Assembly: GCA_025964215.1 (NCBI GenBank)
Contig: JAOPZG010000347.1
Location: 1 to 5,608 of the forward strand
Reading direction: 5' to 3'
From: Conexibacter sp.
GTDB lineage: Bacteria; Actinomycetota; Thermoleophilia; Solirubrobacterales; Solirubrobacteraceae
DNA length: 5,608 nt
Numbering within the stretch: the first letter of the stretch is position 1; every line of letters starts with the position of its first letter. The notes below the pieces were generated by a model, which saw only the letters and a list, made by a program, of their open reading frames with translations, ran no database searches and had not been told where the DNA came from. Below, one piece after another: positions 1 through 5,361 of this stretch. The translations under genes were made by a program, and so were the position numbers.

Positions 1-13
1 CGAGGCGGCGTAG
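1..13 (+). CDS. 3' end of an upstream gene (partial)
   Basis: Reading codons from base 2 gives Glu-Ala-Ala and then TAG at 11-13, and the last base of that stop is the first base of the dapB GTG start (TAGTG). A one-base stop/start overlap is typical of an operon with translational coupling, so this is probably the tail of the gene before dapB. Three codons are too few to identify it. In many actinobacteria the gene before dapB is a pnp-linked M16 zinc peptidase, but nothing here tests that. Confidence 0.45.
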
Positions 14-669
14 TGCTGCGGGTGGGTGTGGCGGGGGCGGCCGGCAAGGTCGGCCGCGCCATCGTCGAAGGTGTCGAGGCCGCGGACGACCTCGTCCTCG
101 GCGGGCGCGCCGACCCGGCGCTCGACACGCCGCTCTCAGCGATCCTCGGCGACTGCGACGTCGTCGTGGACTTCACGCGGCCCGACACGGCGCTGGAGAA
201 CGCGCTGGCGTGCGTCGAGGCCGGCGTGCACGTGGTCATCGGGACCACAGGCTTCGACCCGGCGCCGCTGGCCGAGCGCCGCGGTCCCGGCAACGCGTTC
301 CTGGCTCCGAACTTCGCGATCGGCGCGGTGTTGATGATGCGCTTCGCGGTCGAGGCCTCCACGTTGATGGCCAAGGCCGAGATCGTCGAGCTGCACCACG
401 ACGCGAAGCTCGACACGCCGTCGGGCACGGCGAAGCGGACGGCCGAGCTGATGGAGGGCGACGTGCCGATCCACTCGGTCCGGCTGCCGGGGCTGGTCGC
501 GCACCAGGAGGTCATCCTGGGCGACGTCGGCCAGACGCTGACGATCCGCCACGACTCGACGGACCGCACGTCGTTCGTGCCCGGCGTGCTGCTCGCGGTG
601 CGCCGCGTCGCCGGCCAGGGCGCGCCCCTGGTCGTCGGCCTGGAGCAGCTGCTCTTCGGCGAGCGGTGA
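13..669 (+). CDS. dapB: 4-hydroxy-tetrahydrodipicolinate reductase
   Basis: DapB is the cytoplasmic enzyme that reduces 4-hydroxy-tetrahydrodipicolinate to tetrahydrodipicolinate with NAD(P)H, the second committed step of the diaminopimelate/lysine pathway that feeds peptidoglycan. The 218-residue product has the N-terminal dinucleotide-binding loop GAAGKVG (residues 8-14), VVVDFTRPD (50-58), the IGTTGFD turn (76-82) and APNFAIGAVLMMRF (98-111). The family signature ELHHDAKLDTPSGTA (126-140) carries the catalytic His128 and Lys132 and the substrate-binding SGT. The C-terminal GQTLTIRHDS block and GLEQLL end are also present. The GTG start overlaps the previous stop by one base and has GAGG at 2-5 as ribosome binding site. 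At 218 residues it is shorter than the usual 245-270. The missing length appears to lie in loops, notably after AELMEGD (145-150), because every motif is intact. It heads a coupled plus-strand operon. Confidence 0.96.
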   Translation: MLRVGVAGAAGKVGRAIVEGVEAADDLVLGGRADPALDTPLSAILGDCDVVVDFTRPDTALENALACVEAGVHVVIGTTGFDPAPLAERRGPGNAFLAPNFAIGAVLMMRFAVEASTLMAKAEIVELHHDAKLDTPSGTAKRTAELMEGDVPIHSVRLPGLVAHQEVILGDVGQTLTIRHDSTDRTSFVPGVLLAVRRVAGQGAPLVVGLEQLLFGER

Positions 670-1136
670 TCCGCCCGGTCGTCGCCGGCGACGCCCGCGC
701 GCTCGCCGAGCTCGAGGTCCGCGCGTGGCGCTGGGCGTACGTGGACGTCGTCGCCGAGCAGGACATGATCACGGTCGAGTCGCGTGTTGCGCGCTGGGAG
801 TCCGGGTCGTTGGACGGCGCGTTCGTCGCCGAGGTCGAGGGGCGCGTCGTGGGCGTCGTGCAGGTGGGGCCGGATCCCGACGACCCGGCGCGCGGGCTCC
901 TCCGCGGGCTGAACGTGGAGCCGGCGGCGCAGGGCGCGGGTATCGGGACGGCGCTCTACGAGCACGCCCTCGCGGAGCTCCAGCGCGCCGGTTTCGCGGA
1001 GGTCGTGCTGTGGGTCTTCGCGGAGAACGGCCACGCGCGCGGCTTCTACGAGCGCCGCGGCTGGCGCGCCGACGGCGCGACGGGCACGACCGCCGAGGCA
1101 CCGGAGCTCCGTTACCGTCACAATCCATTCACATGA
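666..1136 (+). CDS. GNAT family N-acetyltransferase, copy 1
   Basis: This is a 156-residue protein of the GNAT fold, expected to move an acetyl group from acetyl-CoA to an amine; the substrate cannot be told from sequence. It opens with the typical IRPVVAGDA strand (residues 2-10) and has the LNVEPAAQGAGIGTAL block (82-97), in which Q89-G90-A91-G92-I93-G94 is the acetyl-CoA pyrophosphate-binding loop (Q/RxxGxG/A). It ends with the LWVFAENGHARGFYERRGW segment (115-133), the usual last helix with Asn and Tyr. I chose the GTG at 666 because it overlaps the dapB stop in a GTGA of four bases and puts IRP at the protein start. The open frame runs further upstream to 210, but that part is antisense-like Arg-rich shadow over dapB. 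It is about normal length for a single-domain GNAT and is paralogous to the next gene. Confidence 0.93.
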   Translation: MIRPVVAGDARALAELEVRAWRWAYVDVVAEQDMITVESRVARWESGSLDGAFVAEVEGRVVGVVQVGPDPDDPARGLLRGLNVEPAAQGAGIGTALYEHALAELQRAGFAEVVLWVFAENGHARGFYERRGWRADGATGTTAEAPELRYRHNPFT

Positions 1137-1200
1137 CGATCCGCCCGGTCGCCGCACGGGACGTGCACACCATCGCCGCCTTGCAGGTCCGCGCGTGGCG
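668..1200 (+). repeat. Residual direct repeats of the tandem acetyltransferase duplication
   Basis: Two exact matches lie in the same register, 470 bases apart. GATCCGCCCGGTCG (14 bp) occurs at 668-681 and 1138-1151, and AGGTCCGCGCGTGGCG (16 bp) at 715-730 and 1185-1200. Both lie at equivalent codons of the two GNAT genes, so they are remnants of, or conserved coding sequence from, a gene duplication rather than a mobile repeat. Confidence 0.75.
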
Positions 1201-1591
1201 GGCCGAGTACGAGGGCTTCGTGGACGAGGACCACATGCCGACGCTCGACGACAGGATCGGGTTGTGGAACGGCGTCCGGCCGGGCGAGGCCTGGCTGGCC
1301 GAGCAGGAGGGGACGATCGTCGGCGTGGTCGGCGTCGCCAACGGCGAGATCGGCGTCCTGCACGTCGATCCGGTCGTGCCGCCCGAGACGAGCGTCGAGG
1401 TCGACCACCTGCTGCTCGCGCACGCCGAGGAGATCATGCGCAGCGCCGGCCACACGACCGCGCTGCTCTGGACCTTCCGCGAGAACAGGCACTCGCGCGC
1501 GCTCTACGAGCGCCACGGCTGGACGCCGGACGGCGCCGAGCAGGAGAGGCTCCCCGGCGTCAGCGAGATCCGCTACCGGCGGATGTTGTAG
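1133..1591 (+). CDS. GNAT family N-acetyltransferase-like protein, copy 2 (degenerate acetyl-CoA loop)
   Basis: A 152-residue GNAT-fold protein, clearly related to the preceding gene. It shares IRPV near the start (residues 3-6), VRAWR (19-23), the LHVDP strand (76-80) and the C-terminal block LLWTFRENRHSRALYERHGW (111-130). Where copy 1 has QGAGIG, this protein reads PPETSVEVD (83-91), with no glycine and no conserved Gln/Arg, and the loop region is about three residues longer. Acetyl-CoA binding may therefore be weakened or lost, and the protein could be a structural or regulatory partner of copy 1, for example in a heterodimer. That is inference. The ATG at 1133 overlaps the previous TGA in ATGA and no clear Shine-Dalgarno precedes it, which points to coupled translation. 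The 3' end is six bases from the next start. Confidence 0.88.
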   Translation: MTIRPVAARDVHTIAALQVRAWRAEYEGFVDEDHMPTLDDRIGLWNGVRPGEAWLAEQEGTIVGVVGVANGEIGVLHVDPVVPPETSVEVDHLLLAHAEEIMRSAGHTTALLWTFRENRHSRALYERHGWTPDGAEQERLPGVSEIRYRRML

Positions 1592-1597
1592 GACACC

Positions 1598-1924
1598 ATG
1601 TTGGTGGCGGTGACCGACCACGCGGTGGAGCGCTTCCGCCAGCGGGTCGCCGGCGCGCTCGACGCCCGGCCGGAGATCATCGTCCGCGTGGCCCGCGCGG
1701 TCGAGGCGGGCCGGATGACCGACGAGCCGCCGCCGGGCGCCACGGGCGCCCGCGGCTCCGTCTACGTCCGCGACCTCGTCGACCGCTCGGTCGTCTACGT
1801 CTGCCGCCGCGAGGGCGCCGAGCTGGTCGTGGTGACGCTGTGGGAGCAGGAGGGCGGCGTGGTGGCGCCGCGCGTCCCGCGGCGGTTCACGAATGCGTTG
1901 AAGCGCGACGACGAGCGCACCTAG
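1598..1924 (+). CDS. Small uncharacterised protein, possible DUF4258/RelE-like fold
   Basis: A 108-residue protein that I do not recognise with certainty. Near its N-terminus is VTDHAVERFRQRV (residues 5-17) with H8, R12 and R16 in an HxxxRxxxR spacing. Further on come a linker rich in Pro and Gly (44-53) and two beta-like stretches, SVVYVCR (64-70) and ELVVVTLWE (75-83). This order of helix with His/Arg followed by strands resembles DUF4258 and BrnT-like proteins of the RelE-type fold, some of which are toxins. No antitoxin-like gene is adjacent, so a toxin role is not supported. The ATG lies six bases after the second acetyltransferase stop, with AGGA at 1590-1593 as a short-spaced ribosome binding site, so it is probably the last gene of the dapB operon. 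The C-terminal tail (93-108) is basic and charged. Confidence 0.75.
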   Translation: MLVAVTDHAVERFRQRVAGALDARPEIIVRVARAVEAGRMTDEPPPGATGARGSVYVRDLVDRSVVYVCRREGAELVVVTLWEQEGGVVAPRVPRRFTNALKRDDERT

Positions 1925-1946
1925 ACATCGGGGCAGGGCCCGGGCG

Positions 1947-1975
1947 TTGCCGAGGCTGGGAGCGGGGAGTACGGT
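1947..1975 (+). promoter_or_regulatory. Probable promoter for the Usp-like gene
   Basis: TTGCCG (1947-1952) and TACGGT (1970-1975) are separated by exactly 17 bases and match an actinobacterial primary-sigma promoter (TTGnnn / TAnnnT). The predicted start of transcription is near 1982, which leaves a leader of about 28 bases containing the GAGGAG ribosome binding site. It lies in the 86-base gap between the dapB operon and the next gene. Prediction only. Confidence 0.5.
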
Positions 1976-2000
1976 CGCAGACGTTCACTCACCACCCGAA

Positions 2001-2006
2001 GAGGAG
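2001..2006 (+). promoter_or_regulatory. Ribosome binding site of the Usp-like gene
   Basis: GAGGAG lies four bases before the ATG at 2011. It fixes this ATG as the start, although the same frame stays open upstream to 1195 as a shadow of the previous genes. Confidence 0.7.
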
Positions 2007-2010
2007 CGGC

Positions 2011-2409
2011 ATGTCACGCACCAAGCTCCTCGTCGTGGCCAACCAGACGGTCGACTCCGACGAGCTGTACGACACCCTTCACGCGCGAGCGGAGCATGGT
2101 CCGCTGGCCGTGACGCTCCTGGTCCCGCAGGATCAGCAGGCGGGGCTGGGGCAGCGCGTCAACGCGGCGCTCGACCGTCTCCATGCCGGCGGCGTGGAGG
2201 CTGAGGCGATGCTCGGCGATGTCGATCCCGCGTGCGCGGTCATCGAGGTCTGGGATCCCCGACGCTGGGACGAGGTTCTCGTCTCCACGCTGCCGAACAG
2301 CACCTCCCGCTGGCTCCGCATCGACACGCCCCACCGCATCCGGCGGTCGGTCGACGCGCCGGTGAGCACGCTCGAGGCGCGCCCGGCGGGCGCGCGCACG
2401 ACCGCATAG
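2011..2409 (+). CDS. Universal stress protein-like (HUP-fold) protein
   Basis: A 132-residue soluble protein resembling a group of small actinobacterial proteins usually annotated as Usp-like or hypothetical. The first strand KLLVVANQTVDSDELYDTL (residues 5-23) is followed by VTLLVPQ (34-40), a helix with NAALDRLHAGG (51-61), EAEAMLGDVDP (64-73) and a DEVLVSTLPNSTSRWLRIDTP segment (87-107). This gives the alternating strand-helix order of the HUP/Usp fold. The GDxDP and STLP...SRW patterns are the features I recall for this group. The classic Usp ATP-binding signature Gx2Gx9G(S/T) is not evident, so nucleotide binding is uncertain. No signal peptide or membrane segment is present. It has its own probable promoter and a good GAGGAG site, so it is likely transcribed apart from the dapB operon. 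Its role is unknown; a stress link is by family name only. Confidence 0.83.
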   Translation: MSRTKLLVVANQTVDSDELYDTLHARAEHGPLAVTLLVPQDQQAGLGQRVNAALDRLHAGGVEAEAMLGDVDPACAVIEVWDPRRWDEVLVSTLPNSTSRWLRIDTPHRIRRSVDAPVSTLEARPAGARTTA

Positions 2410-2428
2410 CGGAGCGCGACGCGGCCGC

Positions 2429-2434
2429 TAGGCT
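2429..2434 (+). promoter_or_regulatory. Possible -10 element for a leaderless transcript
   Basis: TAGGCT (TAnnnT) ends seven bases before the ATG at 2442, and no Shine-Dalgarno sequence is seen between them. That spacing would put the transcription start at or next to the A of the ATG, as in leaderless actinobacterial mRNAs. No good -35 is present, so this is tentative. Confidence 0.35.
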
Positions 2435-2441
2435 GCGCGGC

Positions 2442-3199
2442 ATGAGCGACGTCGTCGCGAGCCTCGGCGCGCTCGTCGAGCTGGAACAGCACCCGAGGCA
2501 GCCGCTCGACCAGCTCAGCTTCGGGATCGAGCAGTACGCGATCCTCACCGATGGACGCCGTATCGTGCTCGGCCTCGACCGCCCCCGCGGGTGGTCGCAG
2601 TCGCTGCTCGCGGTCGGCCACTCCGGCCCGCCGCTCGACCCCTGGACCTCCGTCACGGCGGCAGACCTCGTCGACTCCGCCCGTCAGCACGTCATCCCCG
2701 ACGACGACGAGGACCCCGAGCCGCTGCCGTGGGACGCCGTCGTCGCCTCCTTCGCCGAGCACGACATCGCGGTCACCGCCGACGAGCTCAAGCCGCTGCC
2801 GCACGACGTCGTGCTGAGCGACGCGATCCACGCGCTGCTCGCTGCGGCGTTCGCGGGATGGGGCGCGGACGTCGAGGTCGAGGAGGACGGCGACGCGCTG
2901 CGGTTCACGGCCGAGGCGTTCGCGCGGCTGGGCGACAGGCGGCGAGTGGCGCTCGATCGGCGGGCGTTCGACGTCGAGGTCAGCAGCGGCGACCGCGCGT
3001 TCGGGGCGTGGCCGCTGGTCGGTGGGGCGGAGCGGCTGCGTGAGGACGTCCGCGCGCTGTGGTGGGGCGCGGGGATCCCACGGCGTGGTTCGCCGAGCGG
3101 CTGCGCGAGCAGGGCGTCGAGGTGGCGCCGGAGACGCTGGCGCTCGCCGAGTTCCTGGTGTCCTTCAGCGCGCCGCTCACGGCGCGGCTCGGCGACTAG
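2442..3199 (+). CDS. Uncharacterised acidic protein, reading frame interrupted by an apparent 1-base deletion
   Basis: I do not recognise this protein. The frame from the ATG at 2442 gives an acidic soluble protein: LGALVELEQHPRQPLDQLSFG (residues 8-28), a strand pair QYAILTDGRRIVLGLDRP (31-48), the acidic run PDDDEDPEP (86-94), and mixed helix/strand segments to about residue 211. At 3071-3074 (GGGG) the coding signal moves to another frame. The original frame continues as Arg/Ser-rich nonsense to a stop at 3285-3287, deep inside the opposite gene. The new frame reads DPTAWFAERLREQGVEV and ends at TAG 3197-3199, exactly abutting recD2. Adding one G in the run restores a 252-residue protein ending ...TARLGD. 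This is either a sequencing/assembly error in a G run or a real frameshift that inactivates the C-terminus. The start is supported by a -10-like TAGGCT seven bases upstream. It has no signal peptide or transmembrane segment. Confidence 0.72.
3071..3074 (+). other. Frameshift site (run of G, one base apparently missing)
   Basis: Upstream of this GGGG, sensible protein is read with codons starting at positions divisible by three. Downstream the sensible frame is one base earlier (GAT at 3074-3076, then CCC ACG GCG TGG TTC). Five Gs instead of four would give Gly-Ala-Gly-Asp-Pro and one continuous frame. GGGGAT is not a standard -1 slippery heptamer, so programmed frameshifting is less likely than a deletion or sequence error. 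Confidence 0.7.
3196..3199. other. Shared palindromic stop codons (CTAG) of two convergent genes
   Basis: TAG at 3197-3199 ends the plus-strand uncharacterised gene and TAG read on the minus strand at 3198-3196 ends recD2, so both stops lie inside one CTAG palindrome. There is no space for an intergenic terminator, and I see no hairpin plus T-run here. Each transcript must therefore run into the other gene or be ended by Rho or by collision. Confidence 0.85.
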
Positions 3200-5310
3200 G
3201 ACACCAACTCGACCAGGCGCGTGTTGCGGCGCGACGCGTCGACCCGCGAGAGCGCCGTCGGCAGCGCGCCGCGCTCGGCGACGATGACGCAGGCGGTCTG
3301 GCTGCGGGTGACGGCGGTGTAGACGAGGTTCCGCGTCAACATCGGCGCGTGGCCGCGGGTGAGGGCGATGACGATGGCGGGAGCTTGCGAGCCCTGCATC
3401 TTGTGGACGGAGCACGCGTAGGCGAGGCGGAGGGTGCCGGCCTCCTGGGCGTCCAACGTCAACCTCCGGCCGTCGTCGCCGACCAGCGTCAGCGTTCCGC
3501 GGGCCGGGTCGTTGGCGACGACGACCGCGATCTCGCCGTTGTAGAACGAGCGCTCGTGGTTGTTGCGGGTCTGCATGATCCGGTCGCCGAGGCGGAAGGG
3601 CGTGCCCTTCACGCTCGGGCCGTCGGGGTTGAGCGACTCGCGCAGCGCCTCGTTGAACGCGTCGATCCCCGCCGGCCCCTTGTGCATGGGGACGAGCACT
3701 TGGAGGTCGGCGACGGGATCCAGCTCGTAGTGGCCGGGCAGCCGCCGCGTCGCCAGGGACATCACCTCGGCGAAGACCTTGGGCGCGCTCTCGCACTCGA
3801 CGTAGAAGAAGTCGCGCACGTCGTCGGGGCCCAGCGGGACCGAGGGGTCGAGCGGCGCCTCGCCGCGGTTGATGCGGTGCGCCGCGCGGATGATCAGCGA
3901 GCGCGCCGCCTGGCGGAAGACCTCGGTCAGCCGGGTGGCCGGCGCGATCCCGGACGCGATCAGGTCCTCCAGCACGCGCCCTGGGCCGACCGGCGCGAGC
4001 TGGTCGACGTCGCCGACGAGCAACACGTGGGTCCGGGGCCCGACCGCCGCCAGCAGCGCGGCGGCCAGCCGGACGTCCAGCATGGAGGCCTCGTCGACGA
4101 CGAGCAGGTCGACGCCGGTCAGCGGGTCGTCGGCGTCGCGCGAGAAGCCCTCGCCCGGGACCCACTCGAGCAGCCGGTGGATCGTCGTCGCCTCCGCGCC
4201 GCCCGTCGCCTCGCTCAGCCGCCGCGCCGCCTTGCCCGTCGGCGCGCACAGCCGCACGGTCCGGCTCTGCGCGCGCAGCAGGTCGACGAGCGCGCGCATC
4301 GTCGCCGTCTTGCCGGTGCCCGGCAGCCCGGTGAGGATCGAGAGCCGGTGCTCGGCCGCCGCGTGCACGGCGGCCCACTGCGTCACGGTCGGCGCGTGCT
4401 CGCCGCCCGGCGGGTCGGCCGGCACCTCCACGTCGAGCGTCGGCGGCGCGCCCGCGAGCTCGCGCACGCGCTCGGCGAGCCGGCGCTCGGTGCGGTCCAT
4501 CCGCGGCTCCAGGACGCGGTCGCCGTCGAGCACCAGGTCGGCGTCGGCGACGTGCGCGTCGACCGTCTCGATCGGCAGCTCCAGGAGTCGCGCCGCGCGC
4601 GGGAGCAGCTCCTCGCGCGGGAGGAAGCAGTGGCCGTCCTGCTCGCTCGCCCGCAGCGTGTGGGCGAGCGCCGCGTGGATCCGCTCCGGCGCGTCGGCCG
4701 GCGTGCCGAGCGCGCGGGCGACCGCGTCGGCGGTCGCGAACGCGATCCCGTCGAACTTGGCCAGCGCGTACGGATCCTCCTGGAGCAACGCGAGCGCCCC
4801 GCCGCCCAGCGCCTTGTGCACGCGCGCGGCGACCGCCGCCGGAACGTCGTGCTCGGCCAGCAGCAGCGCGAGCGCGCGCCCGCCGGCCTGCGCCTGCCAG
4901 GAGGCGACCGCCGGCTTGAGCTTGGCCTTGCCGATCCCCGGCACCTCGCGCAGCCGCGCGCCCGGGTCGCGGTCGACGATCTCGAGGACTTGATCGCCGT
5001 GGCGCTCCAGCAGCCACTCGGCGCCGCGCGGGCCCACGTGCTTGACCCGACCCAGCAGCGCGACCAGCGCGTCGGGGCTCGCGGCGCCGACCTTCAGCCG
5101 CTCGACGTGGAGCTGGCGCCCGAAGCGCGGGTGCTCGCGCCACGCGCCCTGGACCTCGACCGTGTCGCCCTCGTGCAGGTGCGCGATCGGCCCCGTGAGC
5201 GTGACCTCCTCGCCGTCGTCGCCGACCGCGGCGAGCACGGCGAAGCCGCCGTCGTCCGCGCGCCAGCGCACCGCGACGATCTCAGCGGCAAGCGTCGCGG
5301 GATCCGGCAC
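3196..5310 (-). CDS. recD2: RecD2 (YrrC-type) 5'-3' DNA helicase, superfamily 1B
   Basis: RecD2 is an ATP-driven 5'-3' DNA helicase found in bacteria independently of RecBC, linked to DNA repair, fork stability and mismatch repair. The 704-residue product starts with an OB-like N-terminal domain (about 8-74). A helix-hairpin-helix region follows (about 85-230, with GRVKHVGPRGAEWLLERHG and VPGIGKAKL). The helicase core has Walker A GLPGTGKT (328-335), APTGKAARRLSEATG (356-370), TTIHRLLEW (375-383), Walker B VVDEAS (404-409), GDVDQLAP (433-440), EVFRQA (463-468), LVPMHKGPAGID (539-550), an SH3-like insert (about 571-625), HKMQGSQ (636-642) and VYTAVTRS (663-670). No key residue is missing. The length is near that of Deinococcus RecD2 and somewhat shorter than Bacillus YrrC. 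The start is the GTG at 5310, preceded by a TAnnnT hexamer only six bases away and no Shine-Dalgarno, which suggests a leaderless message. The gene diverges from the small gene at 5362 and ends inside a shared CTAG. Confidence 0.95.
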   Translation of the reverse strand: MPDPATLAAEIVAVRWRADDGGFAVLAAVGDDGEEVTLTGPIAHLHEGDTVEVQGAWREHPRFGRQLHVERLKVGAASPDALVALLGRVKHVGPRGAEWLLERHGDQVLEIVDRDPGARLREVPGIGKAKLKPAVASWQAQAGGRALALLLAEHDVPAAVAARVHKALGGGALALLQEDPYALAKFDGIAFATADAVARALGTPADAPERIHAALAHTLRASEQDGHCFLPREELLPRAARLLELPIETVDAHVADADLVLDGDRVLEPRMDRTERRLAERVRELAGAPPTLDVEVPADPPGGEHAPTVTQWAAVHAAAEHRLSILTGLPGTGKTATMRALVDLLRAQSRTVRLCAPTGKAARRLSEATGGAEATTIHRLLEWVPGEGFSRDADDPLTGVDLLVVDEASMLDVRLAAALLAAVGPRTHVLLVGDVDQLAPVGPGRVLEDLIASGIAPATRLTEVFRQAARSLIIRAAHRINRGEAPLDPSVPLGPDDVRDFFYVECESAPKVFAEVMSLATRRLPGHYELDPVADLQVLVPMHKGPAGIDAFNEALRESLNPDGPSVKGTPFRLGDRIMQTRNNHERSFYNGEIAVVVANDPARGTLTLVGDDGRRLTLDAQEAGTLRLAYACSVHKMQGSQAPAIVIALTRGHAPMLTRNLVYTAVTRSQTACVIVAERGALPTALSRVDASRRNTRLVELVS

Positions 5311-5316
5311 CGGACG

Positions 5317-5322
5317 AGGGTA
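5317..5322 (-). promoter_or_regulatory. Probable -10 element of recD2
   Basis: Read on the minus strand this is TACCCT, followed by six bases (CGTCCG) and then the GTG start. TAnnnT six bases before a start codon with no ribosome binding site fits a leaderless actinobacterial promoter. No consensus -35 is seen. Confidence 0.45.
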
Positions 5323-5326
5323 CGCT
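5321..5326 (+). promoter_or_regulatory. Probable -10 element of the divergent small gene
   Basis: TACGCT (TAnnnT) lies 35 bases before the ATG at 5362. It would start transcription near 5333 and leave a leader of about 29 bases that includes the GAGGAG-type ribosome binding site. It shares its TA with the opposed recD2 hexamer. Confidence 0.45.
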
Positions 5327-5344
5327 GTGAAGGAGATCGATCCC

Positions 5345-5352
5345 GAGGAGAG
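5345..5352 (+). promoter_or_regulatory. Ribosome binding site of the small coiled-coil gene
   Basis: GAGGAGAG ends nine bases before the ATG at 5362 and is the best Shine-Dalgarno match in the divergent gap. It supports that ATG over the in-frame Met codon at 5371. Confidence 0.65.
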
Positions 5353-5361
5353 ACGAGCCGC

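Larger units (their letters stand above)
5298..5345. repeat. 7-bp inverted repeat flanking the divergent promoter region
   Basis: CGGGATC at 5298-5304 and GATCCCG at 5339-5345 are exact inverted copies separated by 34 bases. Their centre of symmetry falls between 5321 and 5322, the TA shared by the two opposed -10-like hexamers. Each arm sits 17 bases from the hexamer it would serve, which is the -35 position, but the sequence CGGGAT does not resemble TTGACA. The left arm lies in codons 3-5 of recD2. It may be a regulator site, a pair of alternative-sigma -35 elements, or chance. Confidence 0.4.

Noticed and set aside
210..665. Possible N-terminal extension of the first acetyltransferase
   Set aside because: The segment is Arg/Gly-rich shadow of dapB; GNAT homology begins at the GTG at 666, which overlaps the dapB stop.
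1113..1124. AT-richer patch with TACCGT/CACAAT before the second acetyltransferase as an internal promoter
   Set aside because: No -35 is found at a suitable distance and the four-base gene overlap already explains expression; lower GC around a start codon is common.
1929..1952. GC-rich palindrome GCCCGGGC (1938-1945) after the dapB operon as a terminator
   Set aside because: The stem is short with no usable loop, there is no T-run after it, and it overlaps the probable promoter.
1195..2010. Possible long N-terminal extension of the Usp-like protein
   Set aside because: It is out-of-frame shadow of the two preceding genes; the ATG at 2011 has a clear GAGGAG site and begins the recognisable fold.
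3869..4993. A 374-residue open frame on the plus strand, antisense to recD2
   Set aside because: The Ser/Arg/Ala-rich composition has no domain-like pattern and fits an antisense shadow of the helicase gene.
2684..5143. An 819-residue open frame on the minus strand, overlapping recD2 in another frame
   Set aside because: It is a low-complexity Arg/Ala/Gly/Pro-rich shadow caused by high GC; the recD2 frame carries all helicase motifs.
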